Source: CAIUGU01 sp965279735 (GTDB taxonomy: Bacteria; Pseudomonadota; Gammaproteobacteria; Steroidobacterales; Steroidobacteraceae). From it: DNA of 64,000 bases. The position numbers and the translations under genes were made by a program. The stretch spans positions 3,596,001 through 3,660,000 of the forward strand of contig OZ257260.1 in NCBI GenBank assembly GCA_965279735.1, written 5' to 3'. A model generated the notes under the pieces. The model saw only the letters and a list, made by a program, of their open reading frames with translations, was not told the origin of the DNA and did no database searches. Positions 1 to 8,881 of the stretch are shown here, in pieces (within the stretch, counting starts at the first letter, position 1; each line of letters opens with the position of its first letter).

Positions 1-2113
1 CTTCCGACTCCGCAATTGCCTCGAGTTGCGCGACGAGGCGTGGCCAGTCGACCTGGGTTGCATTGCCTATCACGTCGATGCGAGGCAGTCCCTTGCCCTT
101 GACGAGATAGTACCCGCCGTTCGGTGCCGGATCGACGCCGTCCATCAGGCAGATTTCGTTCTGCAGCCGGCAGGAGATACCGAGCCGCGCGTAGTTGAAT
201 TCATCGAAGAAGCTCATGAAGCCACTCGACAGCGCGGCGCCTATGCCTGCGCCACCACCGCCGATGTTGCCGATGTTCTGCACGGCACGCTGGCTGATGC
301 GATGCTTTGAACGATCCTCGGGTGGCGTATAGAGCCGCAAATCGAATTCCACCGGCATCCAGTTGAACAGCACCATCTCGTTGACGTAACCCGACAGTCG
401 GCCGGTGATGAGGCCGAACGAGAACGCGGAAGTCACCTGCTCGAGGTCGAGGTTATAGATGCCGATGCTCGAATACAGCCTCGGCCAGGCGCTGAACGGT
501 TGTTCGAGACGCAGGTCGCTCACTTCGATCCGGCCGTCGAAGACCTGCGCTTGCAGTGTCGTGGCCAGCGTCAGGATGCCGTCTTCCAGCCTGAGGTCCG
601 TGATCTTGCCCGCCAGTTGTCCGCCGAATTCGGGCCAGCCGAATGCACGTGACAGGAGTCGGACACTGACAGGCAGGATGTCCGCATCCAGTGCAAAAGC
701 CATGTCCGGAAGACCGGCCGATGTGATGCGAAAGCGGCCTACTTCGAGCGCGCCATCCAGCACCGGAAGATGGATGGCCTTCAGCAGTTCAAAGTCGCGC
801 GCGCTGGCACGGAAGTCTAGAGTGGTCGGGCCGAGGTCGAGCCCGAGCAGCAAGCCGCCCTCCCATGCCAGTCGCGAAGCGGGCGATGATTCTGCGGAAT
901 TGCCGCCACGCCAGGCGACATTGCCGTGCAGTCCGAAAAAAGCAAATTTGCCGGTGCCATCGTCTGCCGATACGCCGTCGAGCGTGAGCTCCACCTGTTG
1001 CGGCACGCCCGCCGCAATCACGATGTGGCCCGCCACCGTCCCGATGGTTTCCAGTTGCTTGAACGCCGTGTCGAGCAGGAAAGGCTGCAGATAACTGGCG
1101 TACGCACCCGGGAACTCGAGTTTCTCGATCATGACGTCGAGCTGCTCCAGCATCGATTCACTCGCCGGGTTCACGATGCCTGAGCCTTGCCCTTTCAGAA
1201 CCGCACTATGGTCGACCGCGAAGCGGTTGAACGCGATACGGCCGTCACTTCGCAAGCTGCCGGCTGCGGTCGCAACGAGGTGATGAATGCCGAGATCCAG
1301 AAATACGGGCTCTGCGTAGGCTTGCCCGCCGGTTGCCTGTACTGCGACTGCGAAATCCCAGTCGCCGCCGCGTTGTTCGACATGACCCGACAATGCGGCA
1401 GCCAGTTTGTCGCTCGCGAGCGTGCCCGTTTCGTTTGCTGTCGTCAGATCCATCATGGTGGTCCTGAAGTCGATGCTCGCAGGCATCGCTCCCTTCCCGT
1501 GGGCTGTCAGCTCAAGGTCGAGCGTCCCCTCGGCCGTCATGACGGGAAGCGGAACAGAAAAGGTGTTGGCAAGTGCAAGGAGAGAACCCACGTTCACTGA
1601 CTTCAATTGCACATCCGCAGTCCAGGCCTGATCGCGCAACGTGACTCGTCCGGAGGCCTTGCCCTTGCCGAGATTCAGGTCTTCGACCCGGACATCAAGT
1701 GCGCCGCTTGCAAGCTCGTACGTCAACGCTGCACGGAAGCGCTGTCGACCGAGTTCCGGCAACACCGCATCGACGGTGGCTTCGGCACAGCTGAGACTGC
1801 GGCTTTCGAGCTGGAACGCAGGGCAATTCACGGTGACGTTGCGGAGCGGCGCTGCAATTCCCTCGACAGCAATCAGGCCGGCCGTCAATCGGGCGCCCTT
1901 CAGGTTGGCGCCGGATTGCGCAAGTCCGAGCGTGATGTGCAGGTTGCTCGCGCGCCAGCCATCGCCCGCGATTGCCTCGAGGTCCACCGTCGCGGTATCG
2001 ATGGCTCGTACCATCGATGGTAGAAGTACCACGACTGTTGCAACGGCAAGCGTGGCGAGCAGCGGCAAAAGCGCGCGTAACTTGTTGCAAGATTTACAGT
2101 TGCTGCCTGTCAT
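1..2113 (-). CDS. AsmA/YdbH-like large envelope protein, 3' end missing
   Basis: The reading frame is open from ATG at 2113 to the left edge, giving at least 704 residues with no stop. The N-terminus is basic, then has one hydrophobic segment (about residues 13-36), as expected for an inner-membrane anchor or signal. The rest is a long run of alternating beta-strand-like sequence. Near the window edge is a stretch with an 'LPRIDVIG' and 'VDWPRLVAQL' pattern, which I associate with the C-terminus of YdbH/AsmA-superfamily proteins. Such proteins are thought to form periplasmic bridges for phospholipid transport; that function is family knowledge and was not read directly. No strong Shine-Dalgarno precedes the start. 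The stop codon lies outside the window, so true length is unknown. Family assignment is moderate; coding status is high. Confidence 0.72.
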   Translation of the reverse strand, partial: MTGSNCKSCNKLRALLPLLATLAVATVVVLLPSMVRAIDTATVDLEAIAGDGWRASNLHITLGLAQSGANLKGARLTAGLIAVEGIAAPLRNVTVNCPAFQLESRSLSCAEATVDAVLPELGRQRFRAALTYELASGALDVRVEDLNLGKGKASGRVTLRDQAWTADVQLKSVNVGSLLALANTFSVPLPVMTAEGTLDLELTAHGKGAMPASIDFRTTMMDLTTANETGTLASDKLAAALSGHVEQRGGDWDFAVAVQATGGQAYAEPVFLDLGIHHLVATAAGSLRSDGRIAFNRFAVDHSAVLKGQGSGIVNPASESMLEQLDVMIEKLEFPGAYASYLQPFLLDTAFKQLETIGTVAGHIVIAAGVPQQVELTLDGVSADDGTGKFAFFGLHGNVAWRGGNSAESSPASRLAWEGGLLLGLDLGPTTLDFRASARDFELLKAIHLPVLDGALEVGRFRITSAGLPDMAFALDADILPVSVRLLSRAFGWPEFGGQLAGKITDLRLEDGILTLATTLQAQVFDGRIEVSDLRLEQPFSAWPRLYSSIGIYNLDLEQVTSAFSFGLITGRLSGYVNEMVLFNWMPVEFDLRLYTPPEDRSKHRISQRAVQNIGNIGGGGAGIGAALSSGFMSFFDEFNYARLGISCRLQNEICLMDGVDPAPNGGYYLVKGKGLPRIDVIGNATQVDWPRLVAQLEAIAESE

Positions 2114-2242
2114 GAAGCCCGGCCATGGCGTCCCCGATGATTGCCCGCTGCTGGCCATGATGACGAGAAAATTTCTGCACTGCACGCAATCAGTCGTCGC
2201 TGCAGGTCCGTGCGGGCCGGGCATGCATCGAACAATCAGAGG

Positions 2243-2271
2243 TTCCCCAACTGTTGTACTCTACTGGGGAA
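2243..2271 (+). other. Inverted repeat in the leader of the methyltransferase gene
   Basis: A perfect 7-bp inverted repeat (TTCCCCA / TGGGGAA) with a 15-nt spacer lies 18 bp before the GTG start at 2290. It could be an operator or a leader hairpin. There is no U-tract, so it is not a terminator. Confidence 0.4.
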
Positions 2272-2289
2272 AATCATCGGGGGTGTATC

Positions 2290-3129
2290 GTGCGCTACGT
2301 GAACTTGTCCTGGCTTGTGGCTTTGGGCGTGATGGCGGGTTGTGGCCAGCAGGCAGCCGACCCGAATGCAGGGAGTCCGCCACCCGCTGCACCCGCAGCA
2401 ATCCAGAGCGATGCACCGGCTGCGATTGCGGCTGCCATCGCGAGCACCGAACGCCTCATGGGCGATACCGATGAGGATGCGCGTCGCCATCCGCAGGACG
2501 TACTCGATTTCCTCGGCGTTGAACCCGGCATGCGTGTGCTCGATTTCCTCGCCGGTGGTGGGTACTACACCGAGCTGCTGTCACGCATCGTCGGCCCTGA
2601 CGGTACGGTCATCGCCTACAACAACGGCCTGTTCACCAAGGTGTTTGGCGAGCGCCTGACCGAGCGTCTGGGCGGAGGGCGTCTGGTCAACGTGAAGCCT
2701 CTGGCCGGAGAAGCGAACGATCTCGCTCTGGAACCGGGCGAACTCGACGCTGCGATCTTCATCATGTCCTATCACGATCTCTTTCATACCCCCGAGGCCG
2801 GCGAAGCCGCCACGAACGTGCCACAGGTGATTGCGAAAGTATTCGAGGCGCTCAAGGCGGGTGGGGTCGTAGTGGTGCAGGACCACGTTGCGGTTGCAGG
2901 AGCCGATGTCGTCACGGCTGCGAATGCCGTGCACCGGATCGACCCCGAAGCCGTGAAAAGTGCCTTCACCGCTGCGGGATTCACGTTCGATGGCGACAGT
3001 CCGGTTTTCGCCAATCCGGCTGACGATCATACGAAGATGGTTTTCGACGAGTCGATTCGCGGCAAGACCGATCGCTTCATGATCCGCTTCCGCAAGCCGC
3101 TGCCCGTGGATCCACCGCGGACAGAATAA
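2290..3129 (+). CDS. Exported class I methyltransferase-fold lipoprotein (COG4798-like)
   Basis: I start it at GTG 2290, after a GGGGG run, because this gives a compact lipoprotein signal: a hydrophobic stretch ending in VMAGC, with Cys18 as the lipidated residue. An upstream in-frame ATG at 2254 would bury that signal. The mature part carries a class I SAM-binding motif (VLDFLAGGGYYTELL) and later the 'GGVVVVQDH' strand typical of the COG4798 predicted methyltransferases. Substrate is unknown. The protein should sit in the periplasm, where SAM is not known to be available, so catalysis is uncertain. It is followed 20 bp later by a paralogue of similar length, a clear tandem duplication. Confidence 0.85.
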   Translation: MRYVNLSWLVALGVMAGCGQQAADPNAGSPPPAAPAAIQSDAPAAIAAAIASTERLMGDTDEDARRHPQDVLDFLGVEPGMRVLDFLAGGGYYTELLSRIVGPDGTVIAYNNGLFTKVFGERLTERLGGGRLVNVKPLAGEANDLALEPGELDAAIFIMSYHDLFHTPEAGEAATNVPQVIAKVFEALKAGGVVVVQDHVAVAGADVVTAANAVHRIDPEAVKSAFTAAGFTFDGDSPVFANPADDHTKMVFDESIRGKTDRFMIRFRKPLPVDPPRTE

Positions 3130-3149
3130 TTTCAACGACGGGGGTTCCA

Positions 3150-3932
3150 ATGAAAATGCCACTACGTGTCGTCGCCCTGGCGGCGGCGCTGTTCTTTGCC
3201 GGGCTGCAAGCGCAGGCCGCCGCGCCTGCTGCGGACAAGGCAGCCATCAAGGCCGCGATCGCTAGCCTTGACAGGCTGCCCTCCGACAGCGCGGAAGATG
3301 CGTGGCGCGAGTCCGCTGCCGTTCTCGAATTCCTGGGCGCACGGCCGGGCATGAAGGTCGTCGACGTTGGTTCCGGCGGCGGCTACTTCACGGAGCTGCT
3401 CTCGCGTGCCGTCGGTCCGCAGGGTTCGGTGACGGCGCAGAACCCGATGGGCTTCGTGACCCGGCTGACCGCCCGGCTCGAAGAGCGCTATGGGAAGAAC
3501 CGCCTGCCGAACGTTCAGCGCCTGGAAGGTGATCCGATGGTTCTGCCGGCTGCTACCTATGACGCCGCGCTGATCGTGAACTGGTATCACGAGCAGTATG
3601 GTTCGCGTCCGCCGCCCGCAGGTGCACCTCCGCCGCCCACTCCGAATCCGGCTCCTTTCGTCGCCGAGGTCTTCAAGTCGCTGAAGAGCGGTGGCGTCGT
3701 TGTCGTGCAGGATCACACCGCGAATGCCGGTGGCGCGCCGATCGAAGTGGCTTCCACCCTGCATCGTGTCGATCCCGAAGTCGTCAAGAAGGATTTCCTG
3801 GCGGCCGGATTCACGTTCGACGGTGAAAGCAAGGTCCTGCGCAATTCCACGGACGATCACTCGGTCCGGGTCCATGAGCAGGGCATGCTGCACAAGACGG
3901 ATCGCTTCATCCTGCGTTTCCGCAAACCCTGA
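3150..3932 (+). CDS. Secreted class I methyltransferase-fold protein (paralogue of 2290-3129)
   Basis: 260 residues. The N-terminus is a Sec signal peptide (basic start, hydrophobic core, likely cut near AQA-AAPA at about residue 23-25), without a lipobox. The SAM-binding glycine-rich motif is present (VVDVGSGGGYFTELL), as are the 'GGVVVVQDHTAN' strand and a 'KTDRFILRFRKP' C-terminus nearly identical to that of the upstream paralogue. A proline-rich insert lies at about residues 152-172. Start ATG is preceded by GGGG about 6 nt upstream. It is probably co-transcribed with the upstream gene. Function is unknown; the family is annotated only as predicted methyltransferase. Confidence 0.86.
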   Translation: MKMPLRVVALAAALFFAGLQAQAAAPAADKAAIKAAIASLDRLPSDSAEDAWRESAAVLEFLGARPGMKVVDVGSGGGYFTELLSRAVGPQGSVTAQNPMGFVTRLTARLEERYGKNRLPNVQRLEGDPMVLPAATYDAALIVNWYHEQYGSRPPPAGAPPPPTPNPAPFVAEVFKSLKSGGVVVVQDHTANAGGAPIEVASTLHRVDPEVVKKDFLAAGFTFDGESKVLRNSTDDHSVRVHEQGMLHKTDRFILRFRKP

Positions 3933-4038
3933 CCTTTGTTCCGGGAGCGGGATTGGCCTGTCGCCGATCCCGCTCTCTTCCCTGCGGCTCGTCATGCCGT
4001 AGAATCGGTCCCGGACTTTCACCTCGTGCCGGGAACCC

Positions 4039-5418
4039 ATGGCCGCCAAACGCGCCTTGATCGTCGACGATTCGCGTTCCGCCCGCGTCATCCTGAGCCG
4101 CATGCTCGAAACCTATGGCCTGCAGGTCGATGCGGCCGAGACCGCTGAGCAGGCATTCGAATTCCTGACCCATAACCGCCCCGATGTGATCTTCATGGAT
4201 CACCTGATGCCCGGGATGGATGGCTTCCAGGCGGTGCAGGCACTCAAGGCCAATCCCGCCACGTCGATGATCCCGGTGATGATGTACACCTCGCAGGAAG
4301 GCGAGCTGTATGTGGGGCAGGCGCGCGCGCTCGGTGCGGTCGGCGTGCTGCCAAAGACGGTCAAGCATGCTGACGTCTCGCGCGTCCTGTACCAGCTCAA
4401 CCTCCTGCATGAGCGCCGCGAGAACCGCTCGGCTGTCTTTGAATCCGCCGAGCAGGAAGGAGCCGGCTCTTCCCGGCCACAGATGGAAGTGGAAGTCGAT
4501 TCGGCGCGTGCTGAAAGCATCGATCCCGTTCCCCAGCACACCGATATCGAAGCCGCACTGACGCCGCTGCTCGCAAGGGCGTTCAAGGAACAGCAGATCG
4601 AACTCAGGCGCTTCATGCTCGCGAGCTTCGAGACTTTCGTGCGGCGGATCGGCACCGATATCAAGACGGCATCCACGCCACAACAGGGAGTCGCCGAGCT
4701 CGACGCCTCGCTGTCATCGCCGGAAACCGCGACTTCCTCACGCTGGCCATGGGTGATGGCGGGCATTGCCGTGGTGGCCTTGCTGCCAACCGCCATTCTC
4801 GCTGCGTTCTACGTACAGATCCTGGATACCACCCGCAGCCTGACGGATGCAAACGCGCGCCTTGCACAGTTGGTTGCCGAGCAACAGGTGCAGATCAACA
4901 CCCTGCGCGATGCGCCGCCGAATGAACTGGTGCCCGATCCCACCGGAATTGCATCGCCCGCAGCGCAGGTTGAGGTGGAGACCGTCGGCTATGGCGAGAC
5001 ACCCCTGTCAGGTGCACGCGTCGAGAAACTCCGCACCCTGCTTGCACGCCTGCGGGCCGAATCCTTCAAGGGCACGGTGCGAGTCGAAGCCTTCGTGGGC
5101 GATTTCTGCCTGGCAGGCAATGCGCTCGAAGGCTTTTCGCTGGCCGCCGATGATTCGCCCGCCCGGCGTTGCGAAGTGACGGGCAATCCGTTTGAAGATG
5201 GGCTCAACGCGGCCCAGCGGCAGTCCTTGCCCTTCGCGAATCTGGCTGCTTCTGTCGCGCAGGAAACGCAGGGTGCCATCCGTGTACAGGCAGTGTCGTC
5301 GGGTCGCCGGCCCAGCATTCCTTATCCGGCGCAGTCCGACGGCCTCACGGCAGGCGAATGGAACCGTGCTGCCGCGCGCAATAACCGCGTTGAATTCACG
5401 ATCGAGCCGGCTGGATGA
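4039..5418 (+). CDS. Membrane-anchored receiver-domain protein with OmpA-like periplasmic tail
   Basis: 459 residues. Residues 1-125 form a full CheY-like receiver: acidic pair Asp10/Asp11, phosphoacceptor Asp54 in IFMDHLMPGMDG, Thr84 and Lys106. A charged cytoplasmic linker follows. One transmembrane helix (about 235-258) leads into a short coiled coil (about 265-290). The C-terminal domain ends in an ARNNRVEFTIEPAG-type strand resembling the end of OmpA/MotB domains. There is no DNA-binding or catalytic output domain, so phosphorylation would have to signal through the membrane segment or by protein contact; this is inference. The stop overlaps the next start by 4 bp (ATGA), so translation is likely coupled to the YheT hydrolase. 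Confidence 0.82.
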   Translation: MAAKRALIVDDSRSARVILSRMLETYGLQVDAAETAEQAFEFLTHNRPDVIFMDHLMPGMDGFQAVQALKANPATSMIPVMMYTSQEGELYVGQARALGAVGVLPKTVKHADVSRVLYQLNLLHERRENRSAVFESAEQEGAGSSRPQMEVEVDSARAESIDPVPQHTDIEAALTPLLARAFKEQQIELRRFMLASFETFVRRIGTDIKTASTPQQGVAELDASLSSPETATSSRWPWVMAGIAVVALLPTAILAAFYVQILDTTRSLTDANARLAQLVAEQQVQINTLRDAPPNELVPDPTGIASPAAQVEVETVGYGETPLSGARVEKLRTLLARLRAESFKGTVRVEAFVGDFCLAGNALEGFSLAADDSPARRCEVTGNPFEDGLNAAQRQSLPFANLAASVAQETQGAIRVQAVSSGRRPSIPYPAQSDGLTAGEWNRAAARNNRVEFTIEPAG

Positions 5419-6401
5419 GCGAAGCTGGTTTTGCTCCGCCGGTCTGGTTACGCAATTCCCATCTGCAATCCATTCTGCCCACCAGCCGGTTGCGGCGGCC
5501 ATGGGTATTGCCGCGAGCCCGGGCCCTGCTTGCGAGTTCACAGCAGCAGGTTCTTGATTGCGGTGAGGGCGTAAGGCTCTCGGGCCATCTCGCGCGACAG
5601 GAAGATGCGGGCAAGGCTCCTGCGCGCACTCTCGTTGTCCTGTTGCATGGCTGGGAAGGCAGTGCGCAATCGCTCTACGTCCTGTCACTGGGCGGGCATC
5701 TTTTCGATGCGGGCTACGACGTTTTCCGGCTCAACTTCCGCGACCATGGTGACAGCCATCACCTCAATCCCGGGCTCTTCCATTCCTGTCGAATCATGGA
5801 GGTCGTCGGCGCAGTCAAGCGCCTGCAAGCTCTCCATCCGGATCGCGAGCTCGTCGTAGGTGGCTTTTCGCTGGGTGGCAACTTTGCGTTGCGGGTCGCG
5901 GCGCGGGCGCCTGCTGCAGGAATTTCACTGCAGCGCGCATTCGCCGTCTGCCCCGTACTCAGTCCGCAGAACACGCTCGCGATGCTCGAGACCGGCTGGT
6001 TCGTCTACCGGCAGTACTTCATCGGAAAATGGAAACGCTCGTTGCGGATCAAGCAGCGCTGCTTTCCCGAGCTGTACGATCTCGAGGACTTCCTGACCTT
6101 GAATACGCTGACGACGATGACCGACTACATGGTCCGCCGCTACAGCGAGTTTCCGGATCTCGATACTTACCTGACCGGTTACGCCATCGTCGGCGATGCG
6201 CTGGCGGGTCTCGCCGTCCCCAGTCACGCGGTGCTGGCGGAGGACGACCCCATCATTCCTGCCCGCGATGTTGCGGCTCTTGCGCACACACCTTGTCTCC
6301 GGCTCACCACCTCAAGATATGGCGGCCATTGCGGCTTTCTCGATCGCTTTGGCCAGGAGAGCTGGGTGAACAACTGGGTGATGAAGGCGTTGACGAGTTA
6401 G
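5415..6401 (+). CDS. yheT: YheT-family alpha/beta hydrolase
   Basis: 328 residues, the usual size for this family of uncharacterised esterase-like hydrolases (COG0429). The N-terminal 'NSHLQSILPTS' signature is typical of YheT. The catalytic triad can be read as the nucleophile Ser in GGFSLGGN, Asp in AEDDPIIP and His in YGGHCGFLD. The oxyanion region is VLLHGWEGSAQS. Start ATG overlaps the receiver protein's stop. The 3' end overlaps the convergent FAH-family gene by 4 bp. The physiological substrate is unknown. Confidence 0.9.
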   Translation: MSEAGFAPPVWLRNSHLQSILPTSRLRRPWVLPRARALLASSQQQVLDCGEGVRLSGHLARQEDAGKAPARTLVVLLHGWEGSAQSLYVLSLGGHLFDAGYDVFRLNFRDHGDSHHLNPGLFHSCRIMEVVGAVKRLQALHPDRELVVGGFSLGGNFALRVAARAPAAGISLQRAFAVCPVLSPQNTLAMLETGWFVYRQYFIGKWKRSLRIKQRCFPELYDLEDFLTLNTLTTMTDYMVRRYSEFPDLDTYLTGYAIVGDALAGLAVPSHAVLAEDDPIIPARDVAALAHTPCLRLTTSRYGGHCGFLDRFGQESWVNNWVMKALTS

Positions 6402-7279
6402 GACGCCTGCCACTCCGCGATCTTCTGCCTCTGCACTCCGAGTCCTTCCACGCCGAGGGTGACGATGTCGCCGGGCTTGAGGTACTGCGGTGGCTTGCGT
6501 GCCATGCCAACGCCCGAAGGGGTGCCGGAGTAGATGACGTCGCCGGGTTCGAGGGTCATGAACTGGCTGAGATAGCTCACCAGGAAGGCAACCCCGAAGA
6601 CCATCTGGTTCGTGTTCGAGCGCTGACGCTCCTCTCCATTCACGTTGAGCCAGAGTTCCAGATTCCCGGGATCGATAGAGCTCCCGGCGAGAATGAACGG
6701 TCCGAGTGGCGCGAAGGTATCTGCGCTCTTGCCCTTGACCCACTGTCCGCCCCGGCGAATCTGGAAATCACGTTCCGAAACATCATGCCCGGTGGCGTAG
6801 CCCGCGATGTGTGCAGGCGCATCTTCTTCGGTGATGTATTGCGCCCGCTTGCCGATCACGATCACGAGCTCCACTTCGTGGTCGAGCGCGACAGAGCCCT
6901 TGGGCTGGATGACCTCATCGTCAGGGCCGTTCAGGGACGTGACCGCCTTCATGAAGACGACCGGTTCCTTCGGCACTTCGAGCTTCGCCTCCGCCGCGTG
7001 TTCGCGGTAGTTGAGGCCGATCGCGATGATCTTGCCGATGCCCTTGATGGGCGCGCCAATCCGCGGGCTGCCCGCGACAGCGTGCAGCGATGCGGGGTTC
7101 ATGCCCGCCAAGCGAGTGATCCATTCCGGCGACAGCGTTTCCGGCGTGATGTCTTCCAGGATGCCGGAGAGGTCGCGGATGATTCCGTCAGCGTCGAGCA
7201 GCCCGGGCCGCTCATGACCTTTGGGTCCGTAACGCAGCAGCTTCACGCCTGCTTTGCCTTGTGAAGTTTCGTTCGCCAT
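6398..7279 (-). CDS. Fumarylacetoacetate hydrolase family protein
   Basis: 293 residues. The FAH fold is clear from GLNYREHAAEA (about 88-98) and the metal ligands Glu135 and Glu137 in DHEVELV and Asp166 in GHDVSERD, with the later VFGVAFLVSYLS and GDVIYSGTPSGVG motifs. Family members hydrolyse or isomerise acylpyruvates and ring-cleavage products; the exact substrate cannot be read. It starts 13 bp after the stop of the upstream sugar-kinase gene and is probably the last gene of the glycerophosphodiester operon, an unusual partner. Confidence 0.92.
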   Translation of the reverse strand: MANETSQGKAGVKLLRYGPKGHERPGLLDADGIIRDLSGILEDITPETLSPEWITRLAGMNPASLHAVAGSPRIGAPIKGIGKIIAIGLNYREHAAEAKLEVPKEPVVFMKAVTSLNGPDDEVIQPKGSVALDHEVELVIVIGKRAQYITEEDAPAHIAGYATGHDVSERDFQIRRGGQWVKGKSADTFAPLGPFILAGSSIDPGNLELWLNVNGEERQRSNTNQMVFGVAFLVSYLSQFMTLEPGDVIYSGTPSGVGMARKPPQYLKPGDIVTLGVEGLGVQRQKIAEWQAS

Positions 7280-7292
7280 ATTAGTTCACTCG

Positions 7293-8810
7293 CTAAGTGG
7301 TGAGTTCACGCATTGCCTGCTGCCAGCGTTCGTGACGCTTGCGCAGGGGGAGGTTGTCGGTGGGTGCAAAGCGCACGATCTCGGCATTGGGCGTCCAGTC
7401 GCCCGGTGCGCCCGCGATGAGAAAGGCGAGGCCAGTGGCCGTTGCTTCGCGCAGGCTGGAACGCTCGACGGTGAGTTCCGTGAGATCGGCGATACAGGCG
7501 CAGAGATAATCGGATTGCGAGAGGCCGCCGCCCGTCAGGATTCGCGTCAGGCCGGATTGCACTGCCTGCATGGCTGCCACATTGGTTGCGATCAGGAACG
7601 CCATGCTCTCGACGACTGCGGCAACCTTCGCGAGGTCGTCGGCCGGAGCCGCGTCGAGGAATCGCGATTCAAGATGTGGAATCCAGTACGGCGAGCCTAC
7701 GCCGGACACGCCGTTCAGGAAGACCGGGATCTCAAGGTCCGCGACCATTTCGCGCGTCAGCGAATTCGCTGCCCGATGATCGTCAAGCGCCGTCTGGTCA
7801 TCCAGCCAGTCGAGCGCACTGCCTGCACCGTTGACAGTTCCTTCGAATGAATAGCGCGCGCCATCCTGGTCCCACCACAACACACTGCGCAGCAGCGCAG
7901 TGTCTTCCCCTGGATCCGTGGAGATAGGGCATTGCAGGAATGCTCCGGTCCCGAGGTTGAGATAGAGCGTGTTGCCGTCCGGCAAGCCATGTGCAAACGG
8001 CACGGCTGATTGATCGCCGGTGCACGCGATGAGCGGTACGGTGTGATCTGGCAGCAGCAGCGTCCCGTAGGCGTGATGGCTTTCCACGGAGCGGGGCAGC
8101 AAAGTCACTGGAATGCCGGCGAGTTCAAGCAAGCGAGGGGACCAGTCGCCTGTGGAAATGTCCCAGAGCAAGGTACGTGATGCATTCGCAGGATCGATCA
8201 GGAAGGGCTTTTCCTGGCAGAGTTGCTGCAGCAGCCAGCTTGCGAGGGGTCCCATCGCCAGTTGACTGCGCGAGGCCGCTTCACGAACCGCCGGAATTTC
8301 ATCGAGACACCAGCGCAGCTTGCTTGACCCATAGTGGGGTGAAAGCTTGAGACCACTGATGCGTCTGATCTCTGCCTCGCGGGACTGCAAGCCCTGCAGC
8401 CACGATGAATTGCGTCGGTCCTGCCAGGACAGCACCGGGGACAAGGCCGCCAGAGTGCGTTTGTCCCAGCAGACGACGCTGGAGCGTTGCGTTGCCAGGC
8501 CCGCGGCAATGATTCGCTGCGTATCCGTTCCCAGTGCCTGACAAACATCCGCGATGGCGGTGCGCACCGACTCCAGGATTTCGCCCGCGACGTGTTCCAC
8601 GCGGTCCGTGCCACTGCGATAGGTGCTGACCGGAGCAAACGCTTCAGCGATTTCGCGACCAGTGCGGTCGAAGACAATGGCTCGGCTGGCATGTCCGCCC
8701 TGATCGATGGCGAGGAAGAGCGGCTCATCCCCGTGGCCCGCCAGGGTAGCCAGCTCGCCGGACAGCCCGCGCAGTTCGCCGATCAGCCAGTTGAATTCGT
8801 CTCGCTGCAT
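7293..8810 (-). CDS. FGGY-family kinase, glycerol-kinase-like
   Basis: About 505 residues from ATG 8810. An in-frame GTG at 8867 would add 19 residues (PKAVDDSCKQQS...) that do not look like the family and lie in a repeat-containing spacer, so I prefer the ATG. FGGY features: phosphate-binding LAIDQGGHASRAIVFD, AAGLATQRSSVVCWD, LSWQDRR, YLNLGTGAFL and the adenosine-binding ILTGGGLSQSDYL. ATP-dependent phosphorylation of glycerol is the best guess because the gene lies between a GlpD-like dehydrogenase and, further up, a glycerophosphodiesterase. The nucleotide loop is DQGGHASRA rather than the DQGTTSSRA of classical GlpK, so another polyol is possible. Confidence 0.85.
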   Translation of the reverse strand: MQRDEFNWLIGELRGLSGELATLAGHGDEPLFLAIDQGGHASRAIVFDRTGREIAEAFAPVSTYRSGTDRVEHVAGEILESVRTAIADVCQALGTDTQRIIAAGLATQRSSVVCWDKRTLAALSPVLSWQDRRNSSWLQGLQSREAEIRRISGLKLSPHYGSSKLRWCLDEIPAVREAASRSQLAMGPLASWLLQQLCQEKPFLIDPANASRTLLWDISTGDWSPRLLELAGIPVTLLPRSVESHHAYGTLLLPDHTVPLIACTGDQSAVPFAHGLPDGNTLYLNLGTGAFLQCPISTDPGEDTALLRSVLWWDQDGARYSFEGTVNGAGSALDWLDDQTALDDHRAANSLTREMVADLEIPVFLNGVSGVGSPYWIPHLESRFLDAAPADDLAKVAAVVESMAFLIATNVAAMQAVQSGLTRILTGGGLSQSDYLCACIADLTELTVERSSLREATATGLAFLIAGAPGDWTPNAEIVRFAPTDNLPLRKRHERWQQAMRELTT

Positions 8811-8881
8811 CTGTTGTTCTTTGGTACAGCTTTGCTGTTTACAGCTGTCGTCTACGGCTTTTGGCACAGCCTACAGTCTTT

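Noticed and set aside
459..2474. Plus-strand open frames over the AsmA-like gene
   Set aside because: They are antisense to a 704-codon frame with a coherent envelope-protein sequence; the plus-strand products are Ser/Arg-rich and without motifs.
6029..7264. 411-residue plus-strand open frame covering the end of yheT and the FAH gene
   Set aside because: It overlaps two genes with clear family motifs on both strands and has no motif of its own.
8810..8867. GTG 8867 as start of the FGGY kinase
   Set aside because: The extra 19 residues lie in a spacer with GCTGT/ACAGC palindromes and direct repeats and do not resemble the family; ATG 8810 is preferred.
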